Assembly: GCF_014873145.1 (NCBI RefSeq) | Contig: NZ_JADBEK010000001.1 | Location: 4,154,001 to 4,218,000 of the forward strand | Source: Nonomuraea angiospora | GTDB lineage: Bacteria; Actinomycetota; Actinomycetes; Streptosporangiales; Streptosporangiaceae | Direction of reading: 5' to 3' | DNA: 64,000 nt | Part shown: positions 48,630 through 57,071 of the stretch, piece after piece | How the letters are laid out: the number at the start of each line of letters is the position of its first letter | How positions within the stretch are numbered: position 1 is the stretch's first letter | Translations under genes and position numbers: made by a program | The notes under the pieces: generated by a model | The model's input: the letters and a program-made list of their open reading frames with translations, nothing else | Told to the model about the DNA's origin: nothing | Databases searched by the model: none

Positions 48630-49385
48630 TCAAGCGTCCGGGAAATCGGCCAGCGCCTGCTCGGCCTCCCGCACCGCGGCCTTCAGCTGAGCGGCGAAGA
48701 ACCCCACCCGGTCCGGGCCGAACCGGGCCGAGGGGGCCGAGATCGACAGGGCGGCCAGGGCGGCGCCGTTCCCGTTGCGCAGGGTGGCGCCGATGGCGGA
48801 GACGCCGCGTTCCGTCCCGTCCACGTTGATCGCGTAGCCGCGGGCCCTGACGTCGTCGAGCTCGCGGATCAGGGTCGCGCGCTCGTGGTCGGGAAGGTCG
48901 GGGTAGAGGTCGTGGAGCTGGTCGGGAGGCAGGGTGGCGAGCAGCACCTTGCCGCCGGAGGCCCGGCGGGCGGGCAGGATCGTGCCGCGGCGGTCGCCGA
49001 CGTGCAGGATCTGCGACGACTCCACGCTGTCCAGGAAGCGCACCTCCGTACCGACCCGGAGCATGAGGTTCACGGTCTCCGCGGCCCGCGCGCACAGGGC
49101 CTCCATCGCGGGCCTGACCCGGGCGCGCAGCTCGCGCAGGAGCGCCCCGCCCGCGCCGGCCTGCGTCGAGGTGAGGAACGGCCCCGGCAGGTACGTGTGC
49201 TGCTCGTCCTGCACGGCGAAGTCGCGGTAGACGAGCATGGCCAGCAGGCGGTGGGCGGTCGAGCGGGCGATGCCCAGCTCCCTGGCGACGTCGGCGACCT
49301 TGAGGCGGCCCTGGTCGCGCAGCATGTGCAGGAGCAGCAGCACGTTGTCGACGGAGCCCAGGGCGTAGGCGGGCCTGTTCTTCAT
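48630..49385 (-). CDS. IclR-family regulator of the gentisate operon
   Basis: This 251-residue protein has an N-terminal winged helix (about 8-70; LKVADVARELGIARSTAHRLLAML) and a C-terminal effector domain (about 80-250; VGDRRGTILPARRASGGKVLLA). IclR proteins often control aromatic catabolism. It is divergent from the gentisate dioxygenase gene by 48 bp, so that operon is the expected target, with a ring compound or cleavage product as likely effector. Direct repeats of GCAGAAT lie in the gap. No SD lies in the usual position; the nearest GGAGG is about 27 nt upstream. Confidence 0.92.
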   Translation of the reverse strand: MKNRPAYALGSVDNVLLLLHMLRDQGRLKVADVARELGIARSTAHRLLAMLVYRDFAVQDEQHTYLPGPFLTSTQAGAGGALLRELRARVRPAMEALCARAAETVNLMLRVGTEVRFLDSVESSQILHVGDRRGTILPARRASGGKVLLATLPPDQLHDLYPDLPDHERATLIRELDDVRARGYAINVDGTERGVSAIGATLRNGNGAALAALSISAPSARFGPDRVGFFAAQLKAAVREAEQALADFPDA

Positions 49386-49386
49386 A

Positions 49387-49426
49387 GCAGAATGCTAGTG
49401 CCGTGTGCAGAATCACCTCCTAGCGT
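49387..49426. promoter_or_regulatory. Direct repeats and -10 between iclR and the gentisate operon
   Basis: GCAGAAT occurs at 49387-49393 and 49407-49413, 20 bp apart (about two helical turns). TAGCGT (49421-49426) ends 7 nt before ATG 49434 with no SD, so the dioxygenase mRNA may be leaderless. The repeats are candidate IclR binding sites. Confidence 0.45.
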
Positions 49427-49433
49427 TGCCTCC

Positions 49434-50474
49434 ATGAACCCAGAGGAGAGGCTCTACGCCGACTTCGCGGCGGAAGACCTGATTCCGTTGTGGACGCAGG
49501 TCGGCGACCTGATGCCCGAGCACCCGAAGCCGAAGGCGCGGCCGCACGTGTGGGAGTGGAAGACCCTCTACCCGCTGGCCGAGCGGGCCGGCGAGCTGGT
49601 GCCCGTCGGGCGCGGCGGAGAGCGGCGGGCCATCGCGCTGGCCAACCCCGGCCTGGGCGGGACGCCGTACGCGACGCCGACCCTCTGGGCGGCCATCCAG
49701 TATCTGGGCCCGCGCGAGGTCGCCCCCGAGCACCGCCACACCCAGAACGCCTTCCGCTTCGTCGTCGAGGGCGAGGGCGTCTGGACCGTCGTGAACGGCG
49801 ACCCGGTCGCCATGCGGCGCGGCGACTTCCTGCTGACGCCCGGCTGGCACTTCCACGGGCATCACAACACCACCGACGCGCCCATGGCCTGGATCGACGG
49901 GCTGGACATCCCGCTCGTGCACTACACCGACACCTCGTTCTTCGAGTTCGGCCCCGACCAGGTCACCGACGTGACGACGCCGAGCGTGTCGCGTTCGGAA
50001 CGGCTGTGGGCGCACCCGGGGCTGCGGCCCGTCTCGGCGCTGGGGGCCACGCCCAGCTCGCCGATCGCCGCGTACCGCTGGGAGCACACCGACCGGGCGC
50101 TGGACGAGCAGCTGGCGCTGGAGGACGAGGGTCACCCCGGGACCGTCGAGCCCGGCCACGCCGCCGTCCGCTACACCAACCCCACCACCGGCGGCGACGT
50201 CATGCCGACGATCAGGGCCGAGTTCCACCGGCTGCGGGCGGGCACCGCGACGGCCGCGCGGAGAGAGGTGGGCTCGTCGGTGTACCAGGTGTTCGACGGC
50301 GAGGGGTTCGTGACCCTCGACGGCGAGGAGCGGCGGCTGTCGCGCGGCGACCTCGTCGTGGTGCCGTCGTGGTGCGCGTGGTCGTTCCGCGCGGAGACCC
50401 GTTTCGACCTGTTCCGTTTCGCTGACACGCCCGTCTTCGAGGGCCTGCGTCAATATCGAGAGGAGTTCGTGTGA
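49434..50474 (+). CDS. Gentisate 1,2-dioxygenase
   Basis: This 346-residue bicupin Fe(II) enzyme opens the ring of gentisate to maleylpyruvate. The first cupin (about 95-165) has the metal ligands in PEHRHTQNAFRFVVEGEG and a distal His in GWHFHGHHN; the second, degenerate cupin lies at about 255-340. The family's WEWKTLYPLAERAG and ANPGL segments are present. It is the first gene of a four-gene operon with a hydrolase, a mycothiol-dependent isomerase and a flavin hydroxylase, which together form the gentisate route. Confidence 0.92.
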   Translation: MNPEERLYADFAAEDLIPLWTQVGDLMPEHPKPKARPHVWEWKTLYPLAERAGELVPVGRGGERRAIALANPGLGGTPYATPTLWAAIQYLGPREVAPEHRHTQNAFRFVVEGEGVWTVVNGDPVAMRRGDFLLTPGWHFHGHHNTTDAPMAWIDGLDIPLVHYTDTSFFEFGPDQVTDVTTPSVSRSERLWAHPGLRPVSALGATPSSPIAAYRWEHTDRALDEQLALEDEGHPGTVEPGHAAVRYTNPTTGGDVMPTIRAEFHRLRAGTATAARREVGSSVYQVFDGEGFVTLDGEERRLSRGDLVVVPSWCAWSFRAETRFDLFRFADTPVFEGLRQYREEFV

Positions 50475-51295
50475 GGCTCGCGACGCTGCGGCTGCCGAAC
50501 CGTACGACCGCTGCCAGGATCGACGGCGACCACGCCGTCGAGGTCGGCGCGCCCGACGTCGGGGCGCTGCTGGCCGATCCGCGCTGGCGGGAGGTGGCCG
50601 CCGCCGCCGACGGGCCCAGGCACCCCCTGTCCACGGCCGATCTCGCCCCCGTCGTCCCGAGGCCGGGGAAGATCGTCTGCGTGGGGCTCAACTACCGCAA
50701 CCACATCCTGGAGATGGGGCGGGAGCTGCCGGAGCATCCGACGCTGTTCGCCAAGTTCGCCGAGGCGCTGGTGGGGCCGTACGACGACATCGTGCTGCCC
50801 GCCGTCTCCGAGGCCGTCGACTGGGAGGCCGAGCTGGCGGTGATCGTCGGCACGGCGGCCAGGAACGTGTCGGCCGAGCAGGCGGCGGCCTGCATCGCCG
50901 GCTATTCCGTGCTCAACGACGTGACCGCCCGCGACTACCAGTACCGCACGCTGCAGTGGCTCCAGGGCAAGACCTTCGAGTCGAGCACGCCGTTCGGCCC
51001 GTACCTCGTCACCCCGGACGAGCTGGAGGGCGTGACGATGACCATGCGGTGCGAGGTGGACGGCGAGGTGGTGCAGGAGACGGACACGTCCGACCTGGTG
51101 TTCGGCCCGGCCGAGCTGATCTCGTACGTGTCGCGGATCATCACGCTGCGGCCCGGCGACGTCATCGCCACCGGCACGCCCGGAGGCGTCGGCCACGCCC
51201 GCAAGCCTCCTCGCTACCTCGCCGACGGGAGCAAGGTCGTGACCCGGATCGCGGGCCTCGGCGAGCTGGTCAACGTGGCCCGCCGCGATGCCTGA
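50471..51295 (+). CDS. Fumarylpyruvate hydrolase (FAH family)
   Basis: This 274-residue FAH-fold enzyme has VCVGLNYRNHILEMG at the start of the domain and metal ligands in DWEAELAVIVG, with GKTFESSTPFGPYLV and TGTPGGVGHARKPPRYL later. In this operon it should split fumarylpyruvate into fumarate and pyruvate. The GTG start overlaps the dioxygenase stop by 4 bp (GTGA). Its stop lies within a 12-bp triplication that also encodes the start of the next protein. Confidence 0.9.
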   Translation: MRLATLRLPNRTTAARIDGDHAVEVGAPDVGALLADPRWREVAAAADGPRHPLSTADLAPVVPRPGKIVCVGLNYRNHILEMGRELPEHPTLFAKFAEALVGPYDDIVLPAVSEAVDWEAELAVIVGTAARNVSAEQAAACIAGYSVLNDVTARDYQYRTLQWLQGKTFESSTPFGPYLVTPDELEGVTMTMRCEVDGEVVQETDTSDLVFGPAELISYVSRIITLRPGDVIATGTPGGVGHARKPPRYLADGSKVVTRIAGLGELVNVARRDA

Positions 51296-51983
51296 CCCCG
51301 GGCCTGACCTGGGCCCTGACCTGGGCTGGATGGACGCCGGCACCGCGTACTTCGAGGCACGGGTGCGCGGTGCCGACCTCGGGCGGCCGAGCCGGCTGCC
51401 CGGGTGGTCGGGGCGGCACGTGGTGGCGCACGTCGCCGCGAACGCCCGCGCCCTGGGCAGGCTGGTGCATTGGGCGCGTACGGGTGAGGAGCGCCCGATG
51501 TACGCCTCGGCCGAGGCTCGTGACGCCGAGATCGAGGACCTGGCCGCCCGGCTGGACGCCGCCGCGCTGGAGAGCCTGGCCGAGGAGACGTCCGAGGAGC
51601 TGCGCGAGGCCCTGGTCGAGCTGTCCGGGGACCAGTGGGACGCGCGGGTGCGCACCGCTCAGGGGCGGCTCGTGCCCGCGTCCGAGGTGGTGTGGCTGCG
51701 GACGCGGGAGGTGTGGGTACACGGCGTGGACCTGGGCGGGCGGTTCGAGGATCTGCCGGGCGAGCTGGTGGACGCGCTGCTCACGGATGTGACGGCGCTG
51801 TGGGCGCGGCGCGGCGAAGAACCCGCGATGGTGCTGCGTCCTGCCGACCGCCTCACCTCCTGGCCGGCCGATGTGGACGGCCTGCCGGAGGTGCGGGGGA
51901 CGGCCGCCGAGCTGGCCGCCTGGGTCACCGGGCGCGGCCCCGCCCCCGATCCGGCCGCCCCCGCCATCGGCCGCTGGCTCTGA
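51288..51983 (+). CDS. Maleylpyruvate isomerase family protein, mycothiol-dependent
   Basis: This 231-residue DinB-fold protein has LPGWSGRHVVAHVAANARALG (about 38-58) with the family's metal His, and REVWVHGVDLGGRF (about 138-151) with the second His. The expected role is maleylpyruvate to fumarylpyruvate isomerisation with mycothiol, which actinobacteria use in place of glutathione. Its start overlaps the previous gene by 8 bp. Residues 3-13 (DPGPDLGPDLG) come from a 12-bp tandem repeat across the junction; a conserved-looking start follows at DAGTAYFEARV. The internal Met15 is an alternative start. Confidence 0.9.
   Translation: MPDPGPDLGPDLGWMDAGTAYFEARVRGADLGRPSRLPGWSGRHVVAHVAANARALGRLVHWARTGEERPMYASAEARDAEIEDLAARLDAAALESLAEETSEELREALVELSGDQWDARVRTAQGRLVPASEVVWLRTREVWVHGVDLGGRFEDLPGELVDALLTDVTALWARRGEEPAMVLRPADRLTSWPADVDGLPEVRGTAAELAAWVTGRGPAPDPAAPAIGRWL
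51290..51325. repeat. Three 12-bp tandem units at the hydrolase/isomerase junction
   Basis: GCCTGACCCCGG (51290-51301), GCCTGACCTGGG (51302-51313) and CCCTGACCTGGG (51314-51325). The first contains the stop codon TGA of the hydrolase (51293-51295). In the overlapping frame the units encode PDPGPDLGPDLG at the N-terminus of the isomerase. Confidence 0.88.
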
Positions 51984-52012
51984 AGACGCGACCAGTCGGA
52001 GGGGGAGGGCTC

Positions 52013-53106
52013 GTGGTCGAGGTGGTCGTCGTGGGAGGCGGCATCGGCGGGCTGGCGGCCGCCTTCGCGCAGGCGAGGGCCGGGCGGGCGGTCCGGGTGC
52101 TGGAGCGGTCGGCCGAGTTCGGCGAGGTGGGCGCCGGGTTACAGCTCGGCCCCAACGCCACCCGCGTGCTCCACCGCTGGGGCCTGCTGGACCAGGTGAT
52201 CGAGAAGGGGGTGCTCCCCCGGCGGCTGGTCTTCAGGGACGCCCTGACCGGCGAGGAGCTCACCCACCTCGACCTGGGCGAGGGGTTCCGGCACCGCTAC
52301 GGCGGCCCCTACGTGGTGGCGCACCGGGGCGACCTGCACGCCGTCCTCCTGCGGGCCTGCGCGGACGCGGGCGTGGAGCTGCTGAACGGCCGGCACGTCG
52401 AGCGCGTGGACGCCGGCCGCGCCAGGGCCCACTGCGCGGACAGCGAAGTTCACGAGGGTGACGTGGTGGTCGCGGCGGACGGCCTGCAGTCGGTCCTGCG
52501 CGCGCAGCTCGTCGCCGACCAACCCCACGATTCCGGATTTGTCGCTTATAGGGGCACGCGTCCGCTCCCGGAGGACTTCGACGTCTCCGACGTGGTCGCG
52601 TACCTGGGCCCCGGCTGCCACTTCGTCCAGTACGCCCTGCGCGGCGGCGAGCTGCTCAACCAGGTGGCCGTCTTCCGCGGCCCCGGCGACCTGGAGCCGG
52701 CCTTCGACGGCTGCTGCGAGGCGATCGGCAAGGGCCTGCCGTACCTGTGGCGCGAGCGCCACTGGCCCATGCTCGACCGCCCGCCCACGGACACCTGGGT
52801 GCGCGGCAGGCTCGCCCTCCTGGGGACGCCGCCCACCCCATGCTGCAGTACCTGGCCCAGGGCGCCTGCCAGGCCATCGAGGACGCCCACGAGCTGGCCG
52901 AGCAGTCGGCGGCCGGCGACTGGGACCGGGCGCTGGCCGCGTACCAGGAGATCCGCGCGCCGAGGACGGCGCGCGTGCAGACGACGGCGCGGCTGTGGGG
53001 CGACATCTGGCACGTGGACGGCGTGGCCCGGGTGCTGCGCAACGAGCTGTTCCGGACCAGGGACCCGGCCGGCCACGCCTACGTCGACTGGCTGTATGGC
53101 GGGTGA
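52013..53106 (+). pseudogene. Frameshifted FAD-dependent ring hydroxylase (3-hydroxybenzoate 6-hydroxylase-like)
   Basis: The gene starts at GTG 52013 after a strong GGAGGGGGAGGG and encodes the N-terminal FAD motif VVVVGGGIGGLAAAFAQARAGR. The reading is normal to ...RGRLALLG, then shifts. Adding one G to the GGGG run at 52822-52825 would restore GDAAHPMLQYLAQGACQAIEDA, the conserved second FAD motif, and continue to WLYGG and TGA at 53106. As written, translation continues out of frame to 53113 with an Arg/Pro-rich tail (366 residues). Context points to 3-hydroxybenzoate 6-hydroxylase, which makes gentisate; salicylate hydroxylase-like enzymes look similar. A sequencing error in the G run is possible. 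A rare TTA codon lies at 52139. Confidence 0.85.
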
Positions 53107-54632
53107 AGGGTGACGGGGCCGTCCGGGGTGTGGACGGTCAGCGCGTCACCGGAGACCGACACGCGCGGATCGGCCGCGCCCGGCACGATCACGGTCAGCA
53201 CGCCCGCGGCGGCCGGGGACACCACGGTCGCCACCTCGGCGGTCCGCAGGTAACCGGTCGAGACCAGCCCGGGCCGCACCCCCAGCCCCGCCCCCGGGAA
53301 CTGCAGCAGCGTCACCCGCCAGTCCCCGTCCCCGAGCACCACCCGGCCGTCGCCCCGGGAGAGCACCCGCAGCGACGGGTCGAAGTGCCACAGGCTGCGC
53401 AGGGTCCCGCCCTCGACGGAGTCGTGCACGGCCATCAGGTCGGGCCCGTGGTTGACGAGGACGCGCCGGGTCCTGGTCGCCCCGTAGGCGTCGTCGGCCA
53501 GCTCGAAGGACTGGCGCGACGGCTCGACGGACGATCCGACGAGGCGCGTGGCCGTCCCCGGGCGGAAGGTCCCGGCCACGACGGGCACGTTGTGCGCCTC
53601 GGGCGAGCGCGTCCACTCCACGTACCCGATGCGCTCGTAGGAGTGGAACCCGGCCTCGACGAGGATCCGGCGGCCCTGGGCGCTGTAGGTGACGCCGAGG
53701 TGGTCCTCGTGCCCGTGCAGCCGCCGCCCGGGCCCGAACCTGATCGAGTAGAACGCGGATTTCGGGTCGTCCCAGGCGGTCCTGCCGAAGACGTACCCGC
53801 CGTCGAACACCCGCACCACCGGCCCCTCGTGCGGGAACCCGTCGGCGCGGGCGTCGGCCGGGCTGTCGCCGATCGGGGCGAGGCGGCCGTCGGGCTGGGT
53901 GGCGTGCGCGACGTACGCCTCCAGCGCGGCCCGCCGGGCGATGAGCCGCTGGGGCGGTTCGGCGCCGCTCTCGCCGATCGCCCGCAGCGCCGTGCCGAGC
54001 CGCCGGTGCACGTACAGGCCGTAGCGGGGGGCCTGCTCCTGGAGCACCCCCTGGGAGTCGATGGCCAGCTCGGCGGAGGCGGTCATCCTGCGGATGGCCA
54101 GATCGCGCCAGCGCGCCCGGCCGAGCCGGCAGCCGACGACGAGCAGGCCGATGTCCTGGTCCAGGCCGTGGTTGTGGCCCGCGCGGTAGAGCGACGAGTC
54201 GGCCAGGATCTCCCCGTGCTCGGCCAGGCTGTCCCACAGCGTCCGGCTGCGTACGTGCTGGCTGAGGCACACCAGCGCGGGGGCGCGCAACGCGACCGCG
54301 TGCTCGGCCCATGCCCACGGGCTGACCCCGCGGCCGCCGCGCGGGTTCTCGCGGATCCAGTGCTCGGCCAGGGCGCTCGCGCGGTCGAGGTACGCGCGCT
54401 CGCCCGAGCGCTCGTACTCGGCGACCAGCCGGCCCATCCAGCGCAGCGCGTGCAGGTTCAGCGCCCAGGAGCGGTTGCCGTGCGGGTTCGCGGTCCAGTC
54501 GACGTCCGTGCCCAGCTCGACCGGCGGCAGGCCGACGAACGTGACCTCCCCGCGCATCACCTCTTCCACCTTGATCAAGGGAAACTGGTCGCTCAGGCAG
54601 ATGGCTCTGCCCGAGGTCATACGCCAGAACAC
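53079..54632 (-). CDS. Heparinase II/III-like protein
   Basis: This 517-residue protein has a helical toroid part (about 40-270; RSWALNLHALRWMGRLVAEY, GHNHGLDQDIGLLVVGC) and a C-terminal beta-sandwich (about 280-510) with GYVFGRTAWDDP, RLHGHEDHLGVTYSAQGRRILVEAGFHSY and SPEAHNVPVV. These are typical of heparinase II/III polysaccharide lyases; His and Tyr residues in the last block are usual catalytic candidates. There is no signal peptide, unlike many secreted lyases. GTG 54632 is set by GGAG 7 nt upstream. Its 3' end overlaps the convergent hydroxylase gene by 28 bp. The substrate is unknown. Confidence 0.85.
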   Translation of the reverse strand: MFWRMTSGRAICLSDQFPLIKVEEVMRGEVTFVGLPPVELGTDVDWTANPHGNRSWALNLHALRWMGRLVAEYERSGERAYLDRASALAEHWIRENPRGGRGVSPWAWAEHAVALRAPALVCLSQHVRSRTLWDSLAEHGEILADSSLYRAGHNHGLDQDIGLLVVGCRLGRARWRDLAIRRMTASAELAIDSQGVLQEQAPRYGLYVHRRLGTALRAIGESGAEPPQRLIARRAALEAYVAHATQPDGRLAPIGDSPADARADGFPHEGPVVRVFDGGYVFGRTAWDDPKSAFYSIRFGPGRRLHGHEDHLGVTYSAQGRRILVEAGFHSYERIGYVEWTRSPEAHNVPVVAGTFRPGTATRLVGSSVEPSRQSFELADDAYGATRTRRVLVNHGPDLMAVHDSVEGGTLRSLWHFDPSLRVLSRGDGRVVLGDGDWRVTLLQFPGAGLGVRPGLVSTGYLRTAEVATVVSPAAAGVLTVIVPGAADPRVSVSGDALTVHTPDGPVTLHPPYSQST

Positions 54633-54686
54633 GTCGGGACTCCTGTTTCAGGGCGCGCGAAACCCACGCGCCGGCGTCGGAATGCT

Positions 54687-55436
54687 CTAGCGGGGACCCC
54701 GGTCGGTCCAGCCCGCCTCGATCACGCGCTCCGTGCGCGGAGACGGCCCGTCGTCGGTGCAGGAGAGCACCTGCGAGGTCGCCGGGTCGATGACGAGCGT
54801 CCGCCGGGTGCCGTCGGGCAGCGCGTACGAGAACGCCTCACCGCGGTCACGCTCGCCCAGGTAACGGACCTCGGGCAGGTCGGCGAGCGCGCGGTAGGCG
54901 GCGGCGCGCACGGCGGGCGGGGACGGCTTGGTCCACAGCAGGCCGCTGAGCGCGTCGGCGAGCAGGCCCTTGGACGGCAGCATGCCCGCCACCCGCTCCC
55001 TGAGCGCGTCCGGGTCCGTGGGCAGGCTCTCGATCTGCTGGAACGTCAGGTCACGCCCCGCCATGCTGAACGCCGACCGCCCCGTGACCCGCGTGATCCG
55101 GCCCTGTTCCGAGGTCCACGCCCGGCCGTCCCTGGCCGCCCAGAGCCCGATCACCTGGGACCCGTCCCGGACCTTCTTGATGTGCCAGTACGTCCCGTCC
55201 GGAACGCGGCCGGAGGCGGCGGTGCCGGCCGCCGCCAGCAGCACGGAACGTCCGGAGGGGGCCGGTTGATAGATCACGAACGCCGCCGCCAGGGCCATCG
55301 CCACGGCGGGGAGCAGCAGCCACGACAGCCGCCTGCGCCTGCGCGCCGCCGTCACCCGCCGCCACACCCTGGCCTGGGCGTCCGGGTCGGGCCGCGGCCG
55401 GCCGTACAGGTCCCTGACGCGCTCCATCTCATCCAC
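54687..55436 (-). CDS. CU044_5270 family membrane protein (sigma-factor partner)
   Basis: This 249-residue protein has a short Arg-rich cytosolic N-terminus (about 1-37), one membrane helix (about 38-57) and an extracytoplasmic domain with DGTYWHIKKVRDGSQVIGLW. The C-terminal part (GTRRTLVIDPATSQVLS) is characteristic of the CU044_5270 family. Such genes regularly follow ECF sigma factors in actinobacteria and are thought to act like anti-sigma partners, although the family is not well studied. Its start overlaps the sigma gene by 8 bp. Confidence 0.85.
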   Translation of the reverse strand: MDEMERVRDLYGRPRPDPDAQARVWRRVTAARRRRRLSWLLLPAVAMALAAAFVIYQPAPSGRSVLLAAAGTAASGRVPDGTYWHIKKVRDGSQVIGLWAARDGRAWTSEQGRITRVTGRSAFSMAGRDLTFQQIESLPTDPDALRERVAGMLPSKGLLADALSGLLWTKPSPPAVRAAAYRALADLPEVRYLGERDRGEAFSYALPDGTRRTLVIDPATSQVLSCTDDGPSPRTERVIEAGWTDRGPR

Positions 55437-56040
55437 GGGCGAACACCTCGATCTCGCCGAGCAGGACGCGCAGCTTCTTCCTGGCCCGGCTCAGGCGGGA
55501 CCCGACGGTGCCGTACGGGATGCCGAGCGCGGTGGCGATCTCGTCGTGGCTCAGCCCGGCGAGCGCGACGAGCAGCAGGACGTCGCGGTCGCGGCGGTCG
55601 AGCTCGGCCAGGGCGGCGGCCAGCTCGGGGCGCAGGCTCTGGGCGCTGACGCGGCGGGCCACCGAGTCCTCGTGTCCGGGGGACTCGGGGTCGGGGGCGC
55701 AGCGGCCGAGCGCGCGCAGGGTGCGGGCCTCCAGTCGGCGGTGCTTGCCGATGAGGTTCGTGGCGATGCCGTACAGCCAGGCGCGCACGTTCGCGCGGGC
55801 CGGGTCGTACTGCGCCCGCTTGCGGAACGCGGTGAGGAACGTCTCGGCCACGACGTCCTCGGCGTGGTCGGGGCCGAGCCGCTGGGCGACGTAGCTGTGG
55901 ATCTCGCCGAAGTGGGCGCCGAACACCGCGGCGAACCCGTCGGCGTCGTCGAGAACGTTCGGCGGCGAACTGCGCGTCCCCCCGTGGACATGCGCGCGAG
56001 CCGTCCACCCCGCCGGCGTCGCGATGGTCTCCCCCGTCAT
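55429..56040 (-). CDS. ECF RNA polymerase sigma factor
   Basis: This 203-residue sigma factor has region 2 (about 36-103; HSYVAQRLGPDHAEDVVAETFLTAF, VRAWLYGIATNLI) and region 4 (about 140-195; DVLLLVALAGLSHDEIATALGIPYGTVGSRLSRARKKL). It lacks region 3, as ECF factors do. The N-terminal 30 residues are an extra tail. It overlaps a CU044_5270 gene by 8 bp, which is the standard pairing. Upstream, GGAATGAG occurs twice on the minus strand and might be part of its own promoter, although one copy belongs to the end of the next gene. Confidence 0.93.
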   Translation of the reverse strand: MTGETIATPAGWTARAHVHGGTRSSPPNVLDDADGFAAVFGAHFGEIHSYVAQRLGPDHAEDVVAETFLTAFRKRAQYDPARANVRAWLYGIATNLIGKHRRLEARTLRALGRCAPDPESPGHEDSVARRVSAQSLRPELAAALAELDRRDRDVLLLVALAGLSHDEIATALGIPYGTVGSRLSRARKKLRVLLGEIEVFARG

Positions 56041-56105
56041 GTGCTGCCTTCCGGTGAATCAGTGGTCATCTCTTATCACCCGATGCACCGGTTTGCTTTC
56101 ACGCT

Positions 56106-56134
56106 CTCATTCCGAAAGCCTCATTCCAGAAAGC
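56106..56134. repeat. 14-bp tandem duplication at the AlkZ-like gene stop
   Basis: CTCATTCCGAAAGC (56106-56119) is followed by CTCATTCCAGAAAGC (56120-56134). The second copy includes the gene's stop (56121-56123, complement TGA); the first is its downstream copy and has one base less. Confidence 0.8.
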
Positions 56135-57071
56135 GGCGGACGTCGGCGATCTCGTCGTCGAGCAGGCCGTCCGGCAGCTCGTCGAACGGCTCGACGCTCA
56201 CCCGCGCGCCCTTCCGCCCCCACACGCCCCTGATCACACCGCCCACCAGCACGACCGGCCGCAGGATGCCTCCCCCTGGGAACACCTTCCTGGCGTGCTC
56301 GGCGGCCAGGATCGGGTCGCGGCTGCGCCAGCCCATCAGGAACTCGTCGAAGGCGGGCGCGAGGCGGACCACGGGCTCCTCCCCGGCGGGGGCGGGCGGC
56401 GGATGGGCGGCGCTCAGGCGCCAGGCCGTGCGGGCCTCGCCGAGCGGCAGGCCCGACCAGGCGGCCAGGTCCTCCGGCTCGGCGGGGTAGTGGGCACGGC
56501 GGTAGCGGGTGCCCAGCTCCTTGAGCGCGCGGTCCCGGTCGGGCTCGGGGGTGATGGGGGCGCCCAGCCAGTCGGCGGCGTGCACGTACGTGGGCTTGCC
56601 GGCACGCAGCGGGCCCAGCACGGCCAGGCCGTGGTGGGCGGCCAGCCCCACCAGGTGCACGACGCCCTGGCCGGTGGCCCGGCCCGCCAGGCGCTCCTCC
56701 AGTTCGGCCTTGGTGAGCGGGCCCTGGCCTTCGAGGGCGCCGGAGATGAGCCCGAGCAGGTCGTCGCCGGTGACGCCTTCCTCGTGGAGTCGGCGCAGGG
56801 TGGTCGTGGCGCGGCCGGTGAGGGCGTGCAGCCAGGGCAGGTCGTCGGCGTGCGCGAAGTGGAGGGTGCCGCGCGGGCCCCAGGTTCTGACGATCTCGCG
56901 GGAGGCCACCGCGGCCTCGACGTCCTGCCTGGTGAGGGTGGCGGAGCGGGCGCGGAAGGCGAGCAGGGCGGAAGGGACGTCCTGGGCCTGCATCGCCGCC
57001 AGACGTCTGACGATCTCGCCCGCCGTCAGGCCCGGGGGTCGGTGCAGGAGCTGTGACTCCACGCTTCTCAT
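56121..57071 (-). CDS. Winged-helix AlkZ-like DNA glycosylase family protein
   Basis: This 316-residue protein of the HTH_42 family contains three winged-helix parts. The N-terminal motif AAMQAQDVPSALLAFRAR includes Gln28-x-Gln30, the QxQ motif seen in AlkZ/AlkX glycosylases that unhook crosslinks and remove bulky adducts. Also typical are VRTWGPRGTLHF and FDEFLMGWRSRD. Whether this copy is a DNA repair enzyme or a relative with another role is not shown. It overlaps the TgpA-like gene by 4 bp and is probably co-transcribed with it. Confidence 0.85.
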   Translation of the reverse strand: MRSVESQLLHRPPGLTAGEIVRRLAAMQAQDVPSALLAFRARSATLTRQDVEAAVASREIVRTWGPRGTLHFAHADDLPWLHALTGRATTTLRRLHEEGVTGDDLLGLISGALEGQGPLTKAELEERLAGRATGQGVVHLVGLAAHHGLAVLGPLRAGKPTYVHAADWLGAPITPEPDRDRALKELGTRYRRAHYPAEPEDLAAWSGLPLGEARTAWRLSAAHPPPAPAGEEPVVRLAPAFDEFLMGWRSRDPILAAEHARKVFPGGGILRPVVLVGGVIRGVWGRKGARVSVEPFDELPDGLLDDEIADVRRFLE

